Positions 17,805 through 26,697 of a DNA stretch of 64,000 nt are shown here, one piece after another. A program made the position numbers and the translations under genes. Each line of letters starts with the position of its first letter. The stretch's first letter is position 1. The notes below the pieces were generated by a model. It saw only the letters and a program-made list of their open reading frames with translations, searched no databases and had not been told where the DNA came from. The DNA comes from Saprospiraceae bacterium (lineage in GTDB: Bacteria > Bacteroidota > Bacteroidia > Chitinophagales > Saprospiraceae): the NCBI GenBank assembly GCA_016722295.1, contig JADKGL010000026.1:62001-126000 (forward strand), written 5' to 3'.

Positions 17805-18494
17805 TTAGTGGTTCACTTGAGGCCCATTATTAAAGATCAAAGATATGCCAAAATGGTTGAATTTACCTAAATTATTTGTTGAAATCGCTCCATTAACCAA
17901 TCTTTCACTTAGTTTGGTCAAATTTACACCAGTCCAATCTACAAAATAGTAGGGCTGAAGAGCTATTCCCATATTGCCAAATGTTGGCAAATTGAGATTT
18001 AAATAAAAATGACTTCCAATTCCGTCTTCTGACATAAATTCTATTTTTTTCTTCTGACCCGTGATTCTATCCTTGACTTTCATCACGCTGTAATCAATAC
18101 TAGCACCTATAGACAAGAATGTCCCTGCTGTCTCTACATTCAATCCATAAGTATGATATCGATAGAATAATTCCATTTTATAATCTGTATTCGTAGTCGG
18201 GGAAATACCTTCTGAAGACAATCCAATCGTTTTACTTCGCCAATTGAGCGCTATTGCGATTTGTTCAAAGCGATATCTTGCTCCTAGAAAAAGACCATGC
18301 ATAAAGTGCAGTTCCGAAAGAGGCTTGCTCATCCAGTTATTTTCCTTATTGTACAACGCTAAAATGTCATTATTCAATTTAGGATTAGAATAAGCTGCGT
18401 TATAGCCTATTTGTAGGTTAAATTGCCCATTAGCGATGTTTAATAGACAAAAGATGCCAAAAAAAAGGATTACAGTACCCTTCATACGATTCAT
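17805..18494 (-). CDS. Putative outer membrane beta-barrel protein
   Basis: 229 aa with a signal peptide (GTVILFFGIFCLLNIANGQF) and short alternating strands (FNLQIGYNAAYSNP, LHFMHGLFLGARYRFEQIAIALNWRSKT, TFLSIGASIDYSVMKV). The pattern suggests a small outer membrane barrel. No specific family was recognised and the function is unknown. It has its own TAnnTTTG element a few bases upstream and is divergent from recO. Confidence 0.6.
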   Translation of the reverse strand: MNRMKGTVILFFGIFCLLNIANGQFNLQIGYNAAYSNPKLNNDILALYNKENNWMSKPLSELHFMHGLFLGARYRFEQIAIALNWRSKTIGLSSEGISPTTNTDYKMELFYRYHTYGLNVETAGTFLSIGASIDYSVMKVKDRITGQKKKIEFMSEDGIGSHFYLNLNLPTFGNMGIALQPYYFVDWTGVNLTKLSERLVNGAISTNNLGKFNHFGISLIFNNGPQVNH

Positions 18495-18501
18495 TTAACC
18501 A

Positions 18502-18509
18502 CAAATATA
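18502..18509 (-). promoter_or_regulatory. -7 promoter element for the small barrel gene
   Basis: TATATTTG on the minus strand, ending 8 bases before the ATG at 18494, so the transcript would be almost leaderless. Confidence 0.45.
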
Positions 18510-18632
18510 ATAAAAAATAATAATATATAATGTGTTTTTTATCACTCTTTTTTAAATTATTCAGACTTTTGGAGGTTTAAAGAACATTTTTGACCTTGTT
18601 TCCATTCTTTTTATAGGAAATTGTAAGAGGTT

Positions 18633-19336
18633 TTGTTAAGTACAAAAGGGATTATTTTTCGCACAGTTCGGTATAGTGAGTCGAGTCTCATAGTAGAAGT
18701 CTTTACACAAGAAAAAGGATTAGTCTCTTTTTTTATGAATGGCGTATTCAAAAAAGCTAGCCTTAGACTTCCGTCTATTCTTCAACTTGCCAATCAAATC
18801 GAACTTGTAGCATACTATAATGAATCTAAGAATTTGCACCGCATCAAAGAAGTCTCCGTTTCTAAAATTTATACTAGAATCAATCAAGACATTCACTACA
18901 GTGCTATTTCCACTTTTATCCTTGAAATCTCAAGACAATGTATTCGAGATTCATCGGCTCATCCTGAATTGTATTTTTTTCTAGAAAATTCTCTTACCAA
19001 ACTAGATGATGCCCAGACATTAGACTCGAATTATCATATTCATTTTTTAGTCCAATTTAGTCATTACTTTGGGTTTTTTCCTTTTCAAATTACTCAAATT
19101 CGCGAAATAGTTTTGATTTAGTAAATGGTCTATTCATTCCATATGATGAAAAAAATAAATATTCTGTGCTGCCTGAACACAGCATTCTTATTAATCAATT
19201 GATAGGTGGTGAGCGAATTCAGATTGACCTCACACAAAGAAGAATAATTATGCAAATTCTTCTACAATATTATCAGATCCATATCGATCAATTTAAAATG
19301 CCGAATTCGCCTCAGATTTTTAGGAGTATATTGTAG
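18633..19336 (+). CDS. recO: DNA repair protein RecO, frameshifted
   Basis: The first 160 residues (MLSTKGIIFRTVRYSESSLI, VSFFMNGVFKKASLRLPSIL) are the RecO OB-fold and helical region. The frame stops at 19121, but the next frame continues the family sequence: SNYSNSRNSFDLVNGLF, then PEHSILINQLIGGERIQI and LLQYYQIHIDQF, ending with TAG at 19334-19336. One extra T near 19082-19085 (CCTTTT to CCTTTTT) would join the parts as FPFSNYSNS. The total of about 235 codons equals normal RecO length. RecO loads RecA with RecR in the RecFOR gap-repair pathway. The indel may be a base-calling error or a real lesion. Confidence 0.88.
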
Positions 19337-19453
19337 AAACTACTCCTTAGTAAAACAAGACACTTGAAAAATGCTTCATTAAAAATTAGATTTTAAGATT
19401 TCAAAAATTTTAATTTCTGTTAGTTTGAAATTTACTTTCATAATCATCTTTCT

Positions 19454-19483
19454 GTACTTTTTTGTCTTGATACAAAAAAGTAC
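19454..19483. repeat. Perfect 12-bp hairpin repeat
   Basis: GTACTTTTTTGT (19454-19465) pairs perfectly with ACAAAAAAGTAC (19472-19483) around CTTGAT, followed by AATCAAGGCT. The motif resembles a widespread Bacteroidota intergenic element. It lies in the gene-free stretch 19337-19706 after recO; nothing else in that stretch is recognisable. Confidence 0.45.
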
Positions 19484-19706
19484 CAAAAAAAATCAAGGCT
19501 GTTTTCATTTCTTAACGTAGAAAAACAATTTAAAAAACTAAACGGAAAAAACTCGCCTAAATCTATCTCAATTAACAACATTTTCAATTAGAAATAAACT
19601 CTATTTCAAAGAAATTTTTAATTTGGGCTCAGACAGTTTTCCGTTCTTAACGTTTTTTAAACAGATTTTCTACTAAAATGAAAAAGGCCGATCGCATTTT
19701 GCTAGA

Positions 19707-20141
19707 CTATTTTGTCACAAAGATTCTATAGCCTTTATTTTCTTTAAAATGAAAATCATCTAATTTAGTTAATTTTATATACTTGCCTTCTTCTATTAAA
19801 GTCAATGATTCCTCATTAATTATCCAATTTTGCATCAATGGAATATTGAGAGATTTGTAAATTGCAGTGTCGCTTTTTTATTCTTCTATTGTATAATTAA
19901 TAGGACCTTCTGGGTAATAGCGAGCAAATGAAATTAGTTCTCCTACATCATAGTCTGCTTTATAATGAACCCAATATTTTTGACCCTTAATATTTAAATC
20001 GGAATTTTCTTCAGAATGGACAAAGCTATTATTGACCGATTTTGCAATTAATATCGTTCGAACATATTTCGTACTATTTTGTGAACATGCTATTTGAAGC
20101 ACTATGCTTATAAAAAAAATTCTTATTCTTAAATTTTTCAC
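19707..20141 (-). pseudogene. Small lipoprotein gene with an in-frame stop
   Basis: The start (MKNLRIRIFFISIVLQIACSQ) is a lipoprotein signal with lipobox LQIAC. The frame stops at a TAA (19878-19880) after 87 residues, but the same frame continues open without further stops for another 56 codons: KSDTAIYKSLNIPLMQNW ... KENKGYRIFVTK, ending with TAG at 19707-19709. The intact product would be about 144 aa. A single GAA-to-TAA type substitution explains the break, so this is probably an inactivated gene. No family was recognised. It lies 87 bases downstream of the GT2 gene on the same strand. Confidence 0.55.
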
Positions 20142-20228
20142 AGCTTCAAATTTTAACTCAAAATCAATCCTAAAATCTTCCTCTCAAAGTGTATTCGTCC
20201 ATTTATCATACAAAACTATATGGTTAAT

Positions 20229-21212
20229 TCAAAATAATTCGTATTTTTTACTACCAATATCTGCTAAGATAATTCGCTTAATGTCAATAATTGTACGATT
20301 ACAATTTTTATTGTCTTGTTCGATTTTGATACGTTTTGTTGCTTCTGAAATGAGAATTGATTTCTCTCGAAATAATTGTAGTGAATGCCACAACATTGGG
20401 TTTCCACCTAATTTTAAAGCGATTGCTTTCCATTGCGTTTTTATAAAATATATTTCAAACATTAATGTAGGTAAATGCAATGCATGCAATGTAATTTTAT
20501 TGCACGCTGCAATGGTCACTACTTTTTGTGCATTCTCCTTTTTAATCGTAGATGAAATAGGATGGATACAAACCGATTGCGGTTCATAATATAATTTATA
20601 TCCCAGTCGCCAAGCACGTATTCCTAAATCAACATCTTCACAATAGTATGGATCAAACAGTTCTAAAAATCCATCCATTTCTTGAATTTTTTTTCTATCG
20701 ATCAATGCATTTGCACCTGATAAAAACAAAGTCAAATGTGGCTTTGTATCTTCTTCTTTGTAATAATAATTTGTTGTACTTCCTATTTTCCATGATCCAA
20801 GAGCAGGATATTTGGCTGTATCTAATACTTTTAATGTGTTTTCTTCAACTATTTTTCCCATTACTCCAAATGTATCTTCTTGCAAAAAATAATGTATCTG
20901 AGGAGTAAAATATTCTCCAAGAAGCACAACATCCGAATTCATCAAAAACACAAGATCTTTCGTCGCTATTCGTATACCTGAATTACAATTACTTGAAAAG
21001 CCCTTGTTGATCTTATTTTCTACAATTCTAATTTTAGGGTATGTTGTCTTTAGAAAAATGACTGAATCATCGATCGATGCATCATCGCAAACTATTATCT
21101 CAAAATCTTGAATTTGTGAACTAACTAAAGCGGAATAAACTGAAGGTAAATTTTTTTCCAAAAGTGATTTTCCATTATAATTTGGAATTATAACTGAAAT
21201 ACTTTTGTTCAT
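20229..21212 (-). CDS. Family 2 glycosyltransferase
   Basis: 327 aa. The GT-A fold is clear: SISVIIPNYNGKSLLEKNLP, FEIIVCDDASIDDSVIFL, NKGFSSNCNSGIRIATKDLVFLMNSDV, then a rhamnosyltransferase-like FLSGANALIDRKKIQEMDGF and YYCEDVDLGIRAWRLGYKL. A C-terminal hydrophobic/helical region follows. It probably transfers a sugar to a lipid or protein acceptor at the membrane. It is 19 bases downstream of arsS, so it is in the same transcript. It is larger than, and not clearly one of, the two arsenosugar-specific GT families. Function within that pathway is possible but unproven. Confidence 0.85.
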   Translation of the reverse strand: MNKSISVIIPNYNGKSLLEKNLPSVYSALVSSQIQDFEIIVCDDASIDDSVIFLKTTYPKIRIVENKINKGFSSNCNSGIRIATKDLVFLMNSDVVLLGEYFTPQIHYFLQEDTFGVMGKIVEENTLKVLDTAKYPALGSWKIGSTTNYYYKEEDTKPHLTLFLSGANALIDRKKIQEMDGFLELFDPYYCEDVDLGIRAWRLGYKLYYEPQSVCIHPISSTIKKENAQKVVTIAACNKITLHALHLPTLMFEIYFIKTQWKAIALKLGGNPMLWHSLQLFREKSILISEATKRIKIEQDNKNCNRTIIDIKRIILADIGSKKYELF

Positions 21213-21231
21213 GCTTCATTAATTTATTTTG

Positions 21232-22293
21232 TTATGATATTGTACCGCCACAACTTGAACCTGCACCTGCAGTGCATCCATAACAATGTTGATTAATCAC
21301 AATAGATCGATTTAACAATTCTTCATTTACAAAATCGGAGAGATGATTATGCTTTGTATTGACTTTGAGATCCAACATTTGATTAAAATCACAATCATAG
21401 ATCCATCCATCCCATCCTATGGAAATGGTGTTTCTGCACATCACATTGGCAGCAGCTGATGGATTGTATGCTTCGATCAGTTTAGCCATATAAGCGTCAT
21501 AATTATTACTGTCTATTAGATATTCTAGAAACCTACTAATAGGTAAATTCGTAATTGAAAAAAGTGAATTAAAATCAACATTGTAATTTGATTTCAATTT
21601 GTTTTTAAACTCCACTTCTAATGCAGACTGAGAAGGTGGCAAAAATGCTCCTGAGGGATTATAAACGAGATTTAAGATTAATCCTGTATCACTTTTTCCA
21701 TAGCCCACTTCATTGAGCATTTGCAATGCCTTTATAGATTTTTCAAATACGCCATCGCCTCGCTGTGCATCTGTTCGAATGGCATTGAAATAAGGAAGTG
21801 ACGACACGACTTCTATGCGATGTGTTTTAAAAAATTCTGGTAGATTGTGATATTTTTTATTCGCTAAAATAATCGTAAGATTGCAACGTACAATTATTTT
21901 TTCTACACCAAGTTTACTGATTTCTTCTACAAACCAACGGAAATCTGGATTCATTTCAGGTGCACCGCCAGTCAAATCCACAGTATGTGCTCCAGTTTTT
22001 TTAATCCCTTCAAGACATAATTTCATTGTCTCTCTACTCATGATTTCTTTTCGGTCGGGACCTGCATCTACATGACAATGTTTGCAGACCTGATTACACA
22101 TTTTACCGACATTGATCTGAAATATTTCGATACCTGTAGGTTTCAATGGAAATAAATTACTCATGCGTAACTTTGATGCAAAACTGGCTTGATCATCATG
22201 ACTATGTGTGGTCTTACTCAACACTTCCAATTGAAAAAACGAATCTGCTAATGCGTTCTGTCTACTTCTGAGCGATTTTATTGCTTCACTCAT
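21232..22293 (-). CDS. arsS: Arsenosugar biosynthesis radical SAM protein ArsS
   Basis: 353 aa. Radical SAM cysteines C66, C70 and C73 appear in NVGKMCNQVCKHCHVDAGPDR, with VDLTGGAPEMNP forming the SAM-binding GGxP-like motif. The C-terminal DUF3641 region ends with HCYGCTAGAGSSCGGTIS, holding extra cysteines for an auxiliary cluster. ArsS attaches the 5'-deoxyadenosyl group of SAM to dimethylarsinous acid to give the arsenosugar core. The upstream gene (4 bases away) is the arsenosugar-associated peroxidase-like protein, which supports the call. No arsM methyltransferase lies in the window. Confidence 0.93.
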   Translation of the reverse strand: MSEAIKSLRSRQNALADSFFQLEVLSKTTHSHDDQASFASKLRMSNLFPLKPTGIEIFQINVGKMCNQVCKHCHVDAGPDRKEIMSRETMKLCLEGIKKTGAHTVDLTGGAPEMNPDFRWFVEEISKLGVEKIIVRCNLTIILANKKYHNLPEFFKTHRIEVVSSLPYFNAIRTDAQRGDGVFEKSIKALQMLNEVGYGKSDTGLILNLVYNPSGAFLPPSQSALEVEFKNKLKSNYNVDFNSLFSITNLPISRFLEYLIDSNNYDAYMAKLIEAYNPSAAANVMCRNTISIGWDGWIYDCDFNQMLDLKVNTKHNHLSDFVNEELLNRSIVINQHCYGCTAGAGSSCGGTIS

Positions 22294-22297
22294 ACGT

Positions 22298-22630
22298 TTA
22301 CATTGTTAATTCTTTGACCTTATTCATCATTTGAACACCATGGACCAAACTTGCACCTCCCCGTATCGCCGCTGTAACGTGGACTGCTTCCATCATTTGT
22401 GCTTCATCGCATCCTTTCTCTAAGGCATCCACACTATAAGCATCTATACAATATGGACATTGTATAGCATGAGCTACGGCCAAAGCGATCAAACTTTTCT
22501 CTCGCGCGGTCAAAGCTCCATCCTTGAAGACCTCACCATAATAACTAAAAAACTTATTGGCTAGATTTTTTTCAAATTCTGCTATATTTCCAAATTTTTT
22601 AAGATCTTCTGGATTATAATATGTTTTCAT
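22298..22630 (-). CDS. Arsenosugar biosynthesis-associated peroxidase-like (CMD/AhpD family) protein
   Basis: 110 aa of the carboxymuconolactone decarboxylase/AhpD fold, with ALTAREKSLIALAVAHAIQCPYCIDAYSV. The CPYC pair (about 57-60) is the redox-active motif, and GCDEAQMMEAVHVTAAIRGGASLVHG is the second conserved helix. Members of this subgroup sit beside arsS. Probable role: thiol-dependent protection or redox handling in arsenosugar formation. First gene of the operon running into arsS and the GT2. It is divergent from the Omp85-like gene. Confidence 0.9.
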   Translation of the reverse strand: MKTYYNPEDLKKFGNIAEFEKNLANKFFSYYGEVFKDGALTAREKSLIALAVAHAIQCPYCIDAYSVDALEKGCDEAQMMEAVHVTAAIRGGASLVHGVQMMNKVKELTM

Positions 22631-22682
22631 GAATAAGATTTAAGTACTGTAAACATAAATAAAATCCATTAGTTCTCGTCTT

Positions 22683-23777
22683 ATGCTTTTTGTTCTTAAG
22701 AAATTTTTCCTTCTATTAATTCTATGTTTGAGTTTCCTTGCTGTTAAGGGTGAAAATCTAATTAGAGATACTACAAAACTGAATAGTTTTAGAGTCATTC
22801 CAATAGCATTCTATACTCCTGATACAAGATGGGGCTTTGGTGCTGGGGGCTATTTTTCTTTTTTTCCACAGCGCAATTGGAACACGACAAGACCTTCATC
22901 TGTTATTTTTGGTTTGTCCTACACACAAAACAAACAATTACTACTTTATGCACCCTTCAATATTGTTTTGACAAAGCAAAAATTATGGTTGACTGGAGAG
23001 CTAGGTTATTACAAATATATTTTTAATTACCTCGGTATAGGAAATCAAATTCCTAATGAGTATATCGAGAAATATTCTGCTGATTTTCCAAGGATAAAAT
23101 TAAATACAATGTATTCAATCTGTAAATTTCAATATCTTGGATTGCGATATGCTTTTGATGATTTTACATATACAAAACTGGATTCTACTGGTGAATTGAT
23201 ACAAGGAAAAATAGTGGGTTCAAAAAATGGAAATATCAATAGTTTTGGAGTCGTATATTCTATTGATCACCGCGATTGGATCAATTATCCGACGAAAGGA
23301 TTTTTAGCAGAAGTAAGTTATACGATTGATAATTCAAAATTAGGAAGCGATTTTGATTTTCAAAAATGGAGCTCCGAAGCTAGCTATTATACTTCTTGGA
23401 AGCAAAAAATAATATTAGCTGCTAATCTACAATTTGTATACAGTGATGGAGATATTCCATTTCATCAAATGCCATCTATAGGAGGCACAAAGAGATTGCG
23501 TGGCTATTTTGATGGCAAGTACAGAGATAATGGATTGTCTATCCTTCAAGTTGAACTTCGTTTCCCTCTTTGGAAGAGAATCAAATGGGTTGCCTTTGCA
23601 GGAGTTGGAAAAGTTTTTCACACATTTGACGAATTAAATTTTGAAAAACTGCGTTATAATTCAGGATTGGGTCTACGGTTCGAGATGGATCCTAGATCTA
23701 AAATACATTTAAGATTAGATTATGGTTTTGCAAAACAATCAAAAGGATTTTACCTCACGGTGGGAGAGGCTTTTTAA
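22683..23777 (+). CDS. BamA/TamA-family (Omp85-like) outer membrane barrel
   Basis: 364 aa with a signal peptide (FLLLILCLSFLAVKGEN) and no visible POTRA domain. The barrel follows: FRVIPIAFYTPDTRWGFGAGGYFSFF, SFGVVYSIDHRDWINYPTKGFLAEVSY, and the strand-loop QMPSIGGTKRLRGYFDGKYRDN that contains the Omp85 (V/I)RG(Y/F)-type motif (LRGYFDG), ending in an aromatic strand GFYLTVGEAF. It is probably a POTRA-less surface-antigen-type barrel rather than the essential BamA. The DUF547 gene overlaps its 3' end. Confidence 0.8.
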   Translation: MLFVLKKFFLLLILCLSFLAVKGENLIRDTTKLNSFRVIPIAFYTPDTRWGFGAGGYFSFFPQRNWNTTRPSSVIFGLSYTQNKQLLLYAPFNIVLTKQKLWLTGELGYYKYIFNYLGIGNQIPNEYIEKYSADFPRIKLNTMYSICKFQYLGLRYAFDDFTYTKLDSTGELIQGKIVGSKNGNINSFGVVYSIDHRDWINYPTKGFLAEVSYTIDNSKLGSDFDFQKWSSEASYYTSWKQKIILAANLQFVYSDGDIPFHQMPSIGGTKRLRGYFDGKYRDNGLSILQVELRFPLWKRIKWVAFAGVGKVFHTFDELNFEKLRYNSGLGLRFEMDPRSKIHLRLDYGFAKQSKGFYLTVGEAF

Positions 23778-24501
23778 GAAGAATTTCTGTATAATTTTAT
23801 TGATATTTTTCTCTTATTCCAATACTTTCTCTCAAAAAGCTAATCATCAGCTTTGGACTAATTTATTAAGTAAAAATGTGACAGTAGAAGGAAAGGTAAA
23901 TTATAAAAAATTCATAAATGATAGTCTCGAAGTAAATGCATATCTTTCAGAATTAGAAACAAATTTTCCAAAAACAAATTGGAGTCAAAATGAAATTTTA
24001 GCCTATTGGATTAACGCTTATAATGCTTATACAATTAAATTAATTACATTGCATTATCCTATCAAAGGCATCAAAGAAATTGGTGGAAAAATACCTTTTG
24101 TAAATTCTACTTGGGATATCAAGTTTATCTCAATAGCAAATGAATCTTTGGATTTAAATAATATAGAACACAGTAAAATTAGAAAACAATTCTCTGAACC
24201 GCGAATTCACATGGCTCTCGTTTGCGCTTCAAAATCTTGTCCAATTTTACTACAAGAGGCTTATACCGCTGATCAACTCGATGCTCAACTGACCCGAGCT
24301 ACAAAATTATTCTTACATGATAATAGCAAAAATCAAATCAATGCAAAATCTAGTAAACTATCTTTACTTTTCAAATGGTACTCTTTAGATTTTAAAAAAA
24401 TGGGTGGTGTTCGAAACTTTATCAATAAATATTCTGATACCAAAATAAATTCAAAAACAAAATTGAATTATTTAGATTACGATTGGTCTTTGAACGAATA
24501 G
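23722..24501 (+). CDS. DUF547 domain-containing secreted protein
   Basis: 259 aa if started at the ATG at 23722, which overlaps the Omp85-like gene by 56 bases. A hydrophobic segment CIILLIFFSYSNTFS serves as signal, so a start near 23778 would also work. Segments WTNLLSKNVTVEGKVNYKKF, ILAYWINAYNAYTIKLI and IHMALVCASKSCPILLQEAY, with the conserved cysteine and NAYNA motif, define DUF547. The domain is widespread and of unknown function, and may adopt a papain-like fold. Probably periplasmic and co-expressed with the barrel. Confidence 0.85.
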   Translation: MVLQNNQKDFTSRWERLFKKNFCIILLIFFSYSNTFSQKANHQLWTNLLSKNVTVEGKVNYKKFINDSLEVNAYLSELETNFPKTNWSQNEILAYWINAYNAYTIKLITLHYPIKGIKEIGGKIPFVNSTWDIKFISIANESLDLNNIEHSKIRKQFSEPRIHMALVCASKSCPILLQEAYTADQLDAQLTRATKLFLHDNSKNQINAKSSKLSLLFKWYSLDFKKMGGVRNFINKYSDTKINSKTKLNYLDYDWSLNE

Positions 24502-24578
24502 TTGTCGAATTGAAAATATTTTTTATATTGATAATTTTTTCTAATTAAAAAAGTTTTAAAAATTCAATCGATACTTAC

Positions 24579-24586
24579 TACCTTTG
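24579..24586 (+). promoter_or_regulatory. -7 promoter element for yqeY
   Basis: TACCTTTG, an exact TAnnTTTG match 20 bases before the yqeY ATG. Confidence 0.5.
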
Positions 24587-24606
24587 TCTTACTAAAACAT
24601 AATACA

Positions 24607-25053
24607 ATGTCATTCACAGATAAAATTAATGCTGATTTAAAAGAAGCCATGAAGGCTAAAAATGAACAAGCACTGCGAGGAATCCGTGCAATTAAAGCAG
24701 CAATTCTGTTAGCTAATACTGACGGCTCTGGACAAGAGATGACAGATGAAAGAGCCTTGCCTATACTTCAGAAGCTAGTAAAACAACGCAAAGAATCTTT
24801 GGATATATTTATTAAACAAGGTCGAGAAGATCTTGCTGTAGTAGAACGCGAAGAAATAGCCATTATTGAGAAATATTTACCCGCTCAAATGGATGAGGCA
24901 ACACTGCGCAAAATGATAGCGGAAATCATCACAGAAACAGGAGCTAAAGATGGAAAAGATATGGGCAAAGTCATGGGCGCCGCTACAAAAAGAGCAGCAG
25001 GCCAAGCTGATGGCAAGTTAATTTCTGCTATAGCCAAAGAATTATTAGGATAA
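24607..25053 (+). CDS. yqeY: GatB/YqeY-family protein
   Basis: 148 aa, typical length. SFTDKINADLKEAMKAKNEQALRGIRAIKAAI, LQKLVKQRKESLDIFIKQGREDL and the C-terminal DGKDMGKVMGAATKRAAGQADGKLISAIAKELL match the YqeY helical domain shared with the tail of GatB. The domain binds tRNA in GatB; the free-standing protein may modulate amidotransferase or tRNA metabolism, but its function is unsettled. Monocistronic, with its own promoter element, and convergent with the TfoX-like gene. Confidence 0.93.
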   Translation: MSFTDKINADLKEAMKAKNEQALRGIRAIKAAILLANTDGSGQEMTDERALPILQKLVKQRKESLDIFIKQGREDLAVVEREEIAIIEKYLPAQMDEATLRKMIAEIITETGAKDGKDMGKVMGAATKRAAGQADGKLISAIAKELLG

Positions 25054-25066
25054 GTATTAATTGTTT

Positions 25067-25408
25067 TTATTTCTTCTTTTTTGAAGAGACTGCTAGATCA
25101 TTGAATTCTAAGGACAATGAAAGCCAATCTCGTAATTCCTTGTCAGTAGAAAATGCTGACTGATCGATATAGACATAACCTTTCATTGGCCTTTTGGTAA
25201 AATCCATTGGTCTGCATCCTTGTTTCTGTATACATCTTGATTCTATTTCTGGATTTATACGCAACATAATGTCATCTTTTATTATTCCGACACACATTTT
25301 ATCGTCTACCATAAAACAAAGGCCACCCATCATTTTCTTCTCTTCGATAGACTTTTTTGTTTTTAAATTTACCCTAATTTTTTCTGCTAAAAATTCGTTA
25401 TATGCCAT
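25067..25408 (-). CDS. TfoX/Sxy N-terminal-domain protein
   Basis: 113 aa. MAYNEFLAEKIRVNL, KKMMGGLCFMVDDKMCVGIIKDDIMLRI and the later GYVYIDQSAF match the TfoX N-terminal domain, which in gamma-proteobacteria regulates competence. In Bacteroidota such single-domain proteins have no proven role and no TfoX C-terminal domain is present. Ends in a lysine-rich tail. Convergent with yqeY. Confidence 0.88.
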   Translation of the reverse strand: MAYNEFLAEKIRVNLKTKKSIEEKKMMGGLCFMVDDKMCVGIIKDDIMLRINPEIESRCIQKQGCRPMDFTKRPMKGYVYIDQSAFSTDKELRDWLSLSLEFNDLAVSSKKKK

Positions 25409-25441
25409 AGTTAACTTTTTACGTAGATAATTGAATACAAA

Positions 25442-26080
25442 TTAAAAATACTTTTTTGTAAAAGACATTGCGCTAAGATATTTAGATGTTTTCAACACAA
25501 ATCGATAATGCAATAAAGCAGATTCACCAGAACTCTCAACGCCTATCCTAGGTGTAGAAACAATTTCGTTATCTTGGATTTTGACGTTATGATTTTCTAT
25601 TCTCAATCTTGACTTTGGATTCCACAATTCTAAACCATTATCATTCATGGAAATATCTAGACATTTGGTCAATGAGCCTGGGCCAGAACTCAATGCAGCT
25701 TTTGTAAGCAAAAATTTTCTTCTTTTCTTTTGTATCTCTATTCCTTCTATTGGTTCAATAGCGCGAATTAAAACAGCATGTGGCACTTCTTCTGGACCAG
25801 TGACCACATTAAACAATTGATGTATACCATAGCATATATAAACATAGGCTTTGCCTGGAGCTGCATACATCATTTCATTGCGCGGTGTACGTGTAAAATT
25901 TCTAGCATGACTAGCGAGATCATGTGGCGCCCAATATGCTTCACTCTCAGTGATCATCCCTGAGGTTCGAACCCCATTAGTTTCTGTCACGATTATTTTG
26001 CCTATTAATTCTTTTGCAATTTCAACAGGATCATCTTCGCGATAAAAAGATTGTGGAATGAGTTGAGATTGCTTAAGCAT
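25442..26080 (-). CDS. DNA-3-methyladenine glycosylase (AAG/MPG family)
   Basis: 212 aa. FYREDDPVEIAKELIGKIIV, then MITESEAYWAPHDLASHA with the catalytic-region glutamate, RNEMMYAAPGKAYVYICYGIHQLFNVVTG and LIRAIEPIEG are diagnostic of the alkyladenine glycosylase fold. It removes 3-methyladenine and related alkylated purines in base excision repair. The last residues are somewhat divergent but the length is normal. It has 34 bases between it and the upstream DUF3995 gene. Confidence 0.93.
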   Translation of the reverse strand: MLKQSQLIPQSFYREDDPVEIAKELIGKIIVTETNGVRTSGMITESEAYWAPHDLASHARNFTRTPRNEMMYAAPGKAYVYICYGIHQLFNVVTGPEEVPHAVLIRAIEPIEGIEIQKKRRKFLLTKAALSSGPGSLTKCLDISMNDNGLELWNPKSRLRIENHNVKIQDNEIVSTPRIGVESSGESALLHYRFVLKTSKYLSAMSFTKKYF

Positions 26081-26113
26081 TTGTATAATTATTTTGAGAA
26101 TGTTTCGCCTTTA

Positions 26114-26551
26114 TTATTTTAACATGTAGTGCAAAAGAATTGCCAAGATTCCTATGATAAGACATAATGGAGAAAAATAATTTGTATCATATTCTGCAAA
26201 TAAACTATGCTTTATTTTTTTAAAAAAACCTACATATTGAAAATCACCAATGGCTCTTACAATAAATAATATTGCAATAAACGATAGACTATATTTCATC
26301 AAAAATTGAATCCATTTATTTTCTATTTCACCTGATGAATATGTTTTAAATATAATGATCATAGCAAAAAAGAACAATATAAATGCCACTAGAAATGTAG
26401 CAAATTTACCAGGCATAAATAACTTTTCATTTTCTACTGTAACAGGAATACTAGCTTCAAGTCCTCGCTGTCCGCCAAACAACCAATACACATGAATTCC
26501 AGATAATGAAAAAAATATTATGGCTAATAATATCGTAATAATTAAAATCAT
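26114..26551 (-). CDS. DUF3995 membrane protein
   Basis: 145 aa with four predicted membrane segments (ILIITILLAIIFFSLSGIH, FATFLVAFILFFFAMIIIF, LSFIAILFIVRAIGDF, LCLIIGILAILLHYML). The motif SGIHVYWLFGGQRG and the later VRAIGDFQYVGFFKK are conserved in DUF3995. Function unknown. Same strand as the glycosylase gene and 33 bases upstream of it, so possibly co-transcribed. Confidence 0.8.
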   Translation of the reverse strand: MILIITILLAIIFFSLSGIHVYWLFGGQRGLEASIPVTVENEKLFMPGKFATFLVAFILFFFAMIIIFKTYSSGEIENKWIQFLMKYSLSFIAILFIVRAIGDFQYVGFFKKIKHSLFAEYDTNYFSPLCLIIGILAILLHYMLK

Positions 26552-26606
26552 TTTTTACTTTACTAAATAACCATAATAAAAACTATATTGTTTATTTCAA
26601 ATTCAT

Positions 26607-26614
26607 TATATTTG
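26607..26614 (+). promoter_or_regulatory. -7 promoter element upstream of the KilA-N gene
   Basis: TATATTTG, an exact TAnnTTTG match, 84 bases before the ATG at 26698; a TTG lies 16 bases further upstream. Confidence 0.4.
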
Positions 26615-26697
26615 CTAATTGTTATAAATCTTTTAGCATAAAAACACTTAAAAATGTAAAAGAACCAAAACATTCAACACTCAAAAAATATAAAAAT

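Noticed and set aside
20104..20589. 161-aa plus-strand frame opposite the GT2 gene
   Set aside because: Antisense to a well-supported glycosyltransferase; no family features.
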